This document shows, piece by piece, positions 59,001 to 64,000 of a stretch of 64,000 nt of DNA (within the stretch, counting starts at the first letter, position 1; every line of letters begins with the position of its first letter). The position numbers and the translations under genes were made by a program. The notes below the pieces were generated by a model. The model saw nothing but the letters and a program-made list of their open reading frames with translations. It searched no databases and was not told where the DNA came from. The stretch covers positions 57,000 to 120,999 of the forward strand of contig QJNS01000709.1 of assembly GCA_004154925.1 (NCBI GenBank), in the 5' to 3' direction. Source of the DNA: Monosporascus cannonballus. Lineage: Eukaryota; Ascomycota; Sordariomycetes; Xylariales.

Positions 59001-60668
59001 TCGTTGTAACTGAAGATTCTAAAGACCATCGATACGGATCTATTCTTAAGAGCAACTCTAACGGGACCTCGTACGTGCTTAGCGCATCCGGCGTCAACTG
59101 CGATAACGCCTACTATGTAGATTTCGAGAGGATGCTCGGTTTAGAGGGTGTAATACTGGTAAACGTAGTTGTGAATCCCGACAGCGACTCGGAACCGAAG
59201 AGACTTCAAACCAAGATTAGCCACAACGATGGTGCTCAGTGGGCCTTCCTGCCGCCACCCGAGACTGACGTTGACCGCAAGGAGTATGGTTGCCGCAGCA
59301 AACACGGCGACGAATACTGCGCTCTCCATATTCATGGATACACCGAGCGAATTGACCATGGCAAGACATACTCTTCCGAGTCGGCGGTGGGACTCATGTT
59401 TGGTATCGGAAATGTCGGTCCTGTGCTAGGCGAGGTCAAGGATGCCGACACTTTCATGACGACGGACGCCGGTTTGACTTGGAGAAATGTAAAGAAGGGG
59501 CGATGGACCTGGTCCTTCGGGGACCAAGGATCGATCATTGTTTTGGCGCCGACCGACAGGCGCACCAAACTCGTGTCGTATTCAACGGATGAGGGCAATA
59601 CATGGATCGATTATCTCTTCTCGGATACGGAGGTCACCATCTCGGATATTACAACCCTACGTTCCGGCTCGTCCCGGAACTTCCTTCTTTGGGGTCACAG
59701 CGGTGATCACCTTCTAACCATCAACCTCGACTTCACGGGCCTAACCGATAGGCCGTGCAGGGACAAAGGTGGCGGCGATACGCCTGATTATTACCTGTGG
59801 TCCCCAGAGCACCCCCTGCAACCTGACGGCTGTCTCTTTGGTCATAAGAATCAATACCTTCGCAAGAAGAAGGACAGCAAGTGTTACAACGACCAACCAT
59901 TACGACAGCTAGTCAATGTCGTAGACTGCGAATGTACGCGGCAGGACTTCGAGTGGTAAGTCATACACGGCAAGTTTATCTCGGTTGCGCTGATCTGAGT
60001 CACTAACGCTTGGCCCCAGCGATTACAACTTCGAACTAGGCAACCACAACCAATGCAAGCTGGTGGAAGGTCTCAAGCCTATGTCAGCTGAACAGTATTG
60101 TGCAGAGCACCCCGACGAGGTCACGTTTTACGAACCCAGTGGTTTCCGACGTATTCCTTTAACAACATGCAAAGGCGGTAATGAGATGGACAAAGTGCTC
60201 ACAGCGCACCCATGCCCGGGGCACGAGGAAGAATTTGAGAGAGCTCGTCGCGCATCTGGCGTGGCAATCTTCTTCGCTGTCATTATTCCCGTGGCCTTGG
60301 CCTCTCTCGCCGGCTGGTGGGTTTGGCGAAATTGGCAGGGGAAGTTCGGCCAGATCCGCCTTGGCGAGCAAAGCAGTCTCGATAATGGCGCACCGTGGGT
60401 TAAATATCCGGTCGTCGCCGTCTCGGCGGTGGTGGCGTTGGTGGGGACCTTGCCTCTGCTGGCAGGCAGCTTATGGCGCAGCATAAGCTTGGTCTTTGAC
60501 AGGTTCAGGGGGGGCGGTAGCGGGCGTGGCGAATACAGTTGGCTTCATGGAGGCCGGCAGCGGCGGTTCACGACCAGAGACAGCTTCGCTCGAGGACGGG
60601 GTGACTACGCTGTGGTAGATGAAGACGAAGGTGAACTTCTGGGGGACGACAGCGACGATGAGGTTTGA
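56030..60668 (+). CDS. VPS10: Vacuolar protein sorting receptor Vps10 (sortilin family)
   Basis: Type I membrane receptor that carries soluble hydrolases such as carboxypeptidase Y from the late Golgi to the prevacuolar endosome and recycles by retromer. Two exons, 56030-59955 and 60020-60668, with a 64-nt intron (GTAAGT donor, CACTAAC branch, CAG acceptor) that restores the cysteine in DFECDYNFE. The product is 1524 aa. In order: a signal peptide (about 1-33); a first VPS10 ten-bladed propeller with Asp-box-like SQDAGATW and SDDAGRTW repeats; a Cys-rich 10CC segment (about 567-630); a second propeller from about 713; a second 10CC segment (about 1243-1320); a transmembrane helix (about 1387-1410); a further hydrophobic stretch (about 1437-1462); and an acidic tail with aromatic motifs (YSWL, YAVV) ending DDSDDEV, plausible sorting signals. 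The start was chosen because it precedes the signal peptide directly. Identity is strong. Confidence 0.94.
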
Positions 60669-62079
60669 GTAGTTGATACGGACTAACGGACAATGCATGA
60701 ATGTGACTTAGAGGATATATCCACGGTCTGGCTAGGGGAGAAGGGACAGGGGGTGGCAATGCCTGCTTTCTTCACGAGGACGGGTTATCGAAACGGGCGA
60801 CTTCGGTGTTTCTAGGCATGGCGCGATGGGAGGGGTGATCTATACGTAAATTGTATAGTCTTGTATATTTTCCCATATAGATGGTGTGCATTGGTGAAGT
60901 AGCTTTGGGAGGGGCATCAAGCCATATCGGTGTTCCCATGATTGATGGTTATGTAGGCTCAAGTTGTAGTCAAGTAGCGGCTGTTAAGAGAATTGCACAA
61001 CGCGGCTCATGTTTGATCCAGAACGTCAACATTCTGTAGGAGAACGGGGGTGGCCAGAGTGCAGACCAGCCTAAACTGGGAGGTCGCCGAAACTACCGGT
61101 ACTCCGTGCCTGCCCAGAGGGTAAGTAGAGGCAAGTGCATTAAGTCATGAAACACTACTCGCGAGCTTGGTGGGGCACACGTGTGCACGCGTATCCGTAC
61201 CGTTGACACCAAACCTTACGCACATACGCGTAGCTCAGCCCTGTACATGCATTGATTGGGCCGGTACCTGACTTTGGCGTTCTACATGGGTGTGGTTGCG
61301 GACACAGCGCACGTTGATCCCAAAGCCAAGTACCTAGGTACCTATTGTAGATAAGACCATCAGCATGAAACTCCTGAACCCCACCATACCTTCCCCCTTG
61401 GATGAAATAGTAGAGTTGGTAGCTTTGGCACTCTACTTGCTTCGTCGAAAGAAGGAAAGGCGTACTTAGGAGGTAAGCAATGGTGACGCTCCCGCTTTCT
61501 CTTAGATATTGGGCCGTCAAAGTAGGCTCTATGTAGGTACATACCACAGACATGTACGAATACCACCAGTGGTAGGTATGTAAGGAGCGTCATTGAATTA
61601 GAGCTCCTTATGAGGAAATAATAAGCAGCAGGCGTTCGTGACTAGGAGCCGGAACATCGAAAGGCTGTTAATGATGAATCGATGGGTAAGTGAGGTAGGT
61701 AAATAAGCAGTTTGTTTACAAAACAGAACCTGTTTCAGCCGTTACTACCTCAATGCTTCTGCTACCCCGTATAATTCCCTCCATATATTCTGGACCCTTA
61801 TAGGCCTACTTCGTAGCCCAGGACTTATTTGCCCGTACCTGTCTCAATATCTATGTGGGCATCACATGTAACCCATGAACAAATAACGCTTCGTACGGTC
61901 TACATCTCAACCTCGGCCTACCTTTTATACCTTTCTTTCCTCGCCCCCTTTCTACCACACATACTCGGACCGCACAAACACATATACAAGAGTGCTTTTT
62001 CCTGTCGTGAGGCACGGAAGCAAGCACATTAAGTATTTCACCTGAGCTTTTCGGCTACGGCAGCGGGCGGCCATCAACC
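60669..62079. other. Intergenic stretch, no gene recognised
   Basis: 3' flank of VPS10 and promoter of the NTF2-like gene. TACCTAGGTACCTA lies at about 61330-61343, with further GTAGGTA words near 61531, 61570 and 61697. Confidence 0.5.
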
Positions 62080-63872
62080 ATGACGCTAGCGGACGCGTAC
62101 AAGCAGTTTCTCGCTGCGCCAGACGCGTCGCTTCTTGCAAGCGATGCCTCTCTTTATTATGTCACCACTACCACCAGTTTCAAGGGTGCTTCTGAAATAA
62201 TCAGCCATGTCATCGCTTCGAGAGGCAAGTTCAAGAAGGTGAAGGAAGCCTTTCTTCATGCCGTCCAAGGACAAGGCGCCCTTGCCGTCGAGGTCGACAC
62301 CACTCTTAAATTCCTCACTAGCGGCGGTCCTTACCTGCCCGGCCTTGACGACAACTTCCTAGCTGACCACACTGTTCACGTCCTCGTTGTATGTACCACT
62401 TTTTATCTCGTTGATGCTGTCACGTTTCCTGTCGCTCCCGGTTCCGTCTCGAGGAGTCGCTTGAGTACCCGCGTACCTTAGTTAACCTGTAGGCATCTTA
62501 GACACACTTTGTCAGCTTCGACGGCCAGGGCAAAGTCCTCCAGATACGCCAGACATGGGACCAAGGCTCCCTACTGAAGCAGCTCGACGTCATCGGCAAG
62601 ACGGGTCGCAATTGGCCTATCAGAGACAGCAGAGAACAGATCAAGATGATCGAAACGTGCGTCAAATCTGTATCCGGGGTTGCTGGCGTTGCGACTGGAC
62701 AGGATTCTGCCGACCTGGCCGTCCGCTCGCGTGGCGATTCGGCCGGCACCACGTGTGACCCCAACGCCCGTCTGTCCTTGTTTGCTTCTCACGAGGAGAA
62801 GGATGAGGCCATACCGTCCGTCATTTCGCCCAGAGGAGGGATTCGGCCACATCAGCGCAGTTTTACGGAGATCTTGGGCGACGAACCAGCCGAGGACCCG
62901 GCCTCTCCCTCCGCCGGCCGTCAGCCTGAATCCCCTCGCAAAGTTATTGCCCCCAAGGCTGGTGCCGGGAAGAACTACCAGCCCTCTCGCCTGTTCGCGG
63001 CGGAAGAGCTCGACGACGAGAAGTACCAGTCTGACGACGGGCGGTCTCCTGACCGCTTCATGCGCCCTAACCCCAAGAGATATGAGCATTTCGACTTTGC
63101 CGACGGCTCCGACCCGCAAGACGCCTCTCGTCCCGGCGAGCCTAGTTTTCGAAAGCCGAAGCACTCTAGCCAGTGGGATTTCTCGGATTTTGTTACGCCC
63201 CATAAGGCAAAGCCGAGCAAAGGCCTCCGCCAGCAAGACATGCGACACTGGGGAGCCGCGAACGACGAGATGTACGAGACTCCCCCTCGCAAGCCCGCGC
63301 CCGGCAAGCCTCGCCGTGACGCTGAGACCCACTTCGAATTCGTCGACGATGGCTTCCCTCGAGGCGAGCCCCACGGTGCACGACCTCGTGGAGCCACCCA
63401 CAACTCGGGCCTGGGCCTGTACAAGAACAACCTATATGATGAGGAAAATGGCAACGCGGCTCCCGTGGGCAATTCCCGCCCTCTTAGTACTATTACGAAC
63501 ACGAAGGACCGCGGTCGGGATTTCCAGCCCCACTTTGCAATGACCGATCAATCCCCGGGGCAAGAGACGCAGCCGCACCCTGCCGTCGGCGAAGACGGTA
63601 GAAAGGATGTCAAGATGATGGACGCGAGCTGGCTAGCCTACGACAGTTCGCCTGCGCAGAAGGAAAACCAGCGCTCTTTATCACGAAACGGCACCAAGGC
63701 ATCCGAGGACCGCGGTATTCATATTGCCGGTGACGGCATGGGCGGCGGCAAGGGATCCAACCGGGACTGGTTGTTTGGCGCGGACGACGACGACAGTCAT
63801 GTAGCAAAACCCGCCCCCGGAAGGAAAGCTGGCACTGCTGCCAAGTCGGAAAGCTCAAACTGGGATTTCTAG
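62080..63872 (+). CDS. NTF2-like domain protein with disordered C-terminal region
   Basis: Two exons, 62080-62388 and 62502-63872, with a 113-nt intron (GTATGT donor, CTTAG acceptor) in phase 0, joining VHVLV to THFVSFDGQGKVLQIRQTWD. The product is 559 aa. The first ~150 residues have the NTF2-like pattern: an alpha-helical start, a VTTTTSFKGASEIISHV helix, an 'HTVHVLV-THFVSFDG-KV-QIRQTWDQG' beta-sheet block and a final LLKQLDVIG helix. The rest is low-complexity and charged, with repeated aromatic-acidic patches (QWDFSDF, HFDFADG, HFEFVDD, and a C-terminal NWDF) and a GLGLYKNNLYDEE segment. NTF2-like folds serve in transport or ligand binding; the role here is unknown. The start ATG at 62080 follows CATCAACC, a good fungal context. 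Confidence 0.8.
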
Positions 63873-63944
63873 GCGACCTGCGACAAGCAAACTGCGCTGA
63901 AGAAGACACCATCGTAGGAGGAAGACGACGCGATTACGCCCCTA

Positions 63945-63947
<3 letters not shown>

Positions 63948-63989
<42 letters not shown>

Positions 63990-64000
63990 TTTTTTTTTTT
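63948..64000. repeat. Poly-C tract (42 C) followed by poly-T at window edge
   Basis: Forty-two consecutive C (63948-63989), then eleven T to the end of the window, starting 75 bp downstream of the NTF2-like gene stop codon. Confidence 0.95.

Overview
This window is nuclear DNA of a filamentous ascomycete (Pezizomycotina, most likely Sordariomycetes). The evidence is short introns (about 50-110 nt) with GTRNGT-type donors, CTNAC branch points and CAG/TAG acceptors, fungal-type housekeeping proteins, and an AT-saturated DNA transposon that looks RIP-mutated. Genes are sparse: compact, intact genes are separated by 1-4 kb stretches with little recognisable content, decayed gene remnants and small transposon relics. 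No rRNA, tRNA or CRISPR array was recognised.

Layout. 1.9-5.0 kb: divergent pair NOC4 (ribosome biogenesis, minus) and ATP4 (mitochondrial ATP synthase, plus). 7.1-8.3 kb: a secreted or membrane protein with two six-Cys modules. 11.7-13.2 kb: V-ATPase subunit H (VMA13). 15.0-17.6 kb: two decayed genes, an HExxH metallopeptidase and a beta-sandwich-like protein. 18.2-20.0 kb: methylmalonate-semialdehyde dehydrogenase. 20.6-22.3 kb: an F-box protein that ends at an assembly gap bounded by poly-C. 24.0-25.5 kb: a membrane-anchored histidine acid phosphatase homologue. 28.1 kb and 31.6-32.9 kb: two proteins with an N-terminal 'MC...C...C...CxxC' signature. 33.6-36.4 kb: divergent MPO1 and RPB7. 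37.6-39.2 kb: a 1.54-kb AT-rich Tc1/mariner-like element with terminal inverted repeats and TA target duplication. 43.4-45.6 kb: an intact seven-exon lysine 2,3-aminomutase-like radical SAM enzyme. 46.8-47.5 kb: a possible decayed membrane-protein gene. 47.9-50.5 kb: a conserved fungal protein of unknown function split by an 816-nt intron. 52.1-55.0 kb: two related non-autonomous inverted-repeat elements, one carrying a different nested MITE. 56.0-60.7 kb: sortilin-type receptor VPS10. 62.1-63.9 kb: an NTF2-like domain protein, followed by a 42-nt poly-C tract at the window edge.

The genes do not form a pathway or cluster. They are mostly single-copy cell-maintenance functions: ribosome assembly, ATP synthesis, vacuolar acidification and sorting, valine/thymine catabolism, RNA polymerase II, and sphingoid-base alpha-oxidation. 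I did not find a convincing new multi-gene system. The observations most worth a second look are the eukaryotic aminomutase gene with its 22-nt microexon, the nested MITE whose arms differ only by transitions, the RIP-ruined transposon that keeps GC-richer termini, and a palindromic TACCTAGGTA-type motif that recurs in intergenic DNA across the window.

Exon coordinates were read by eye from splice consensus and family resemblance. No database search was available.
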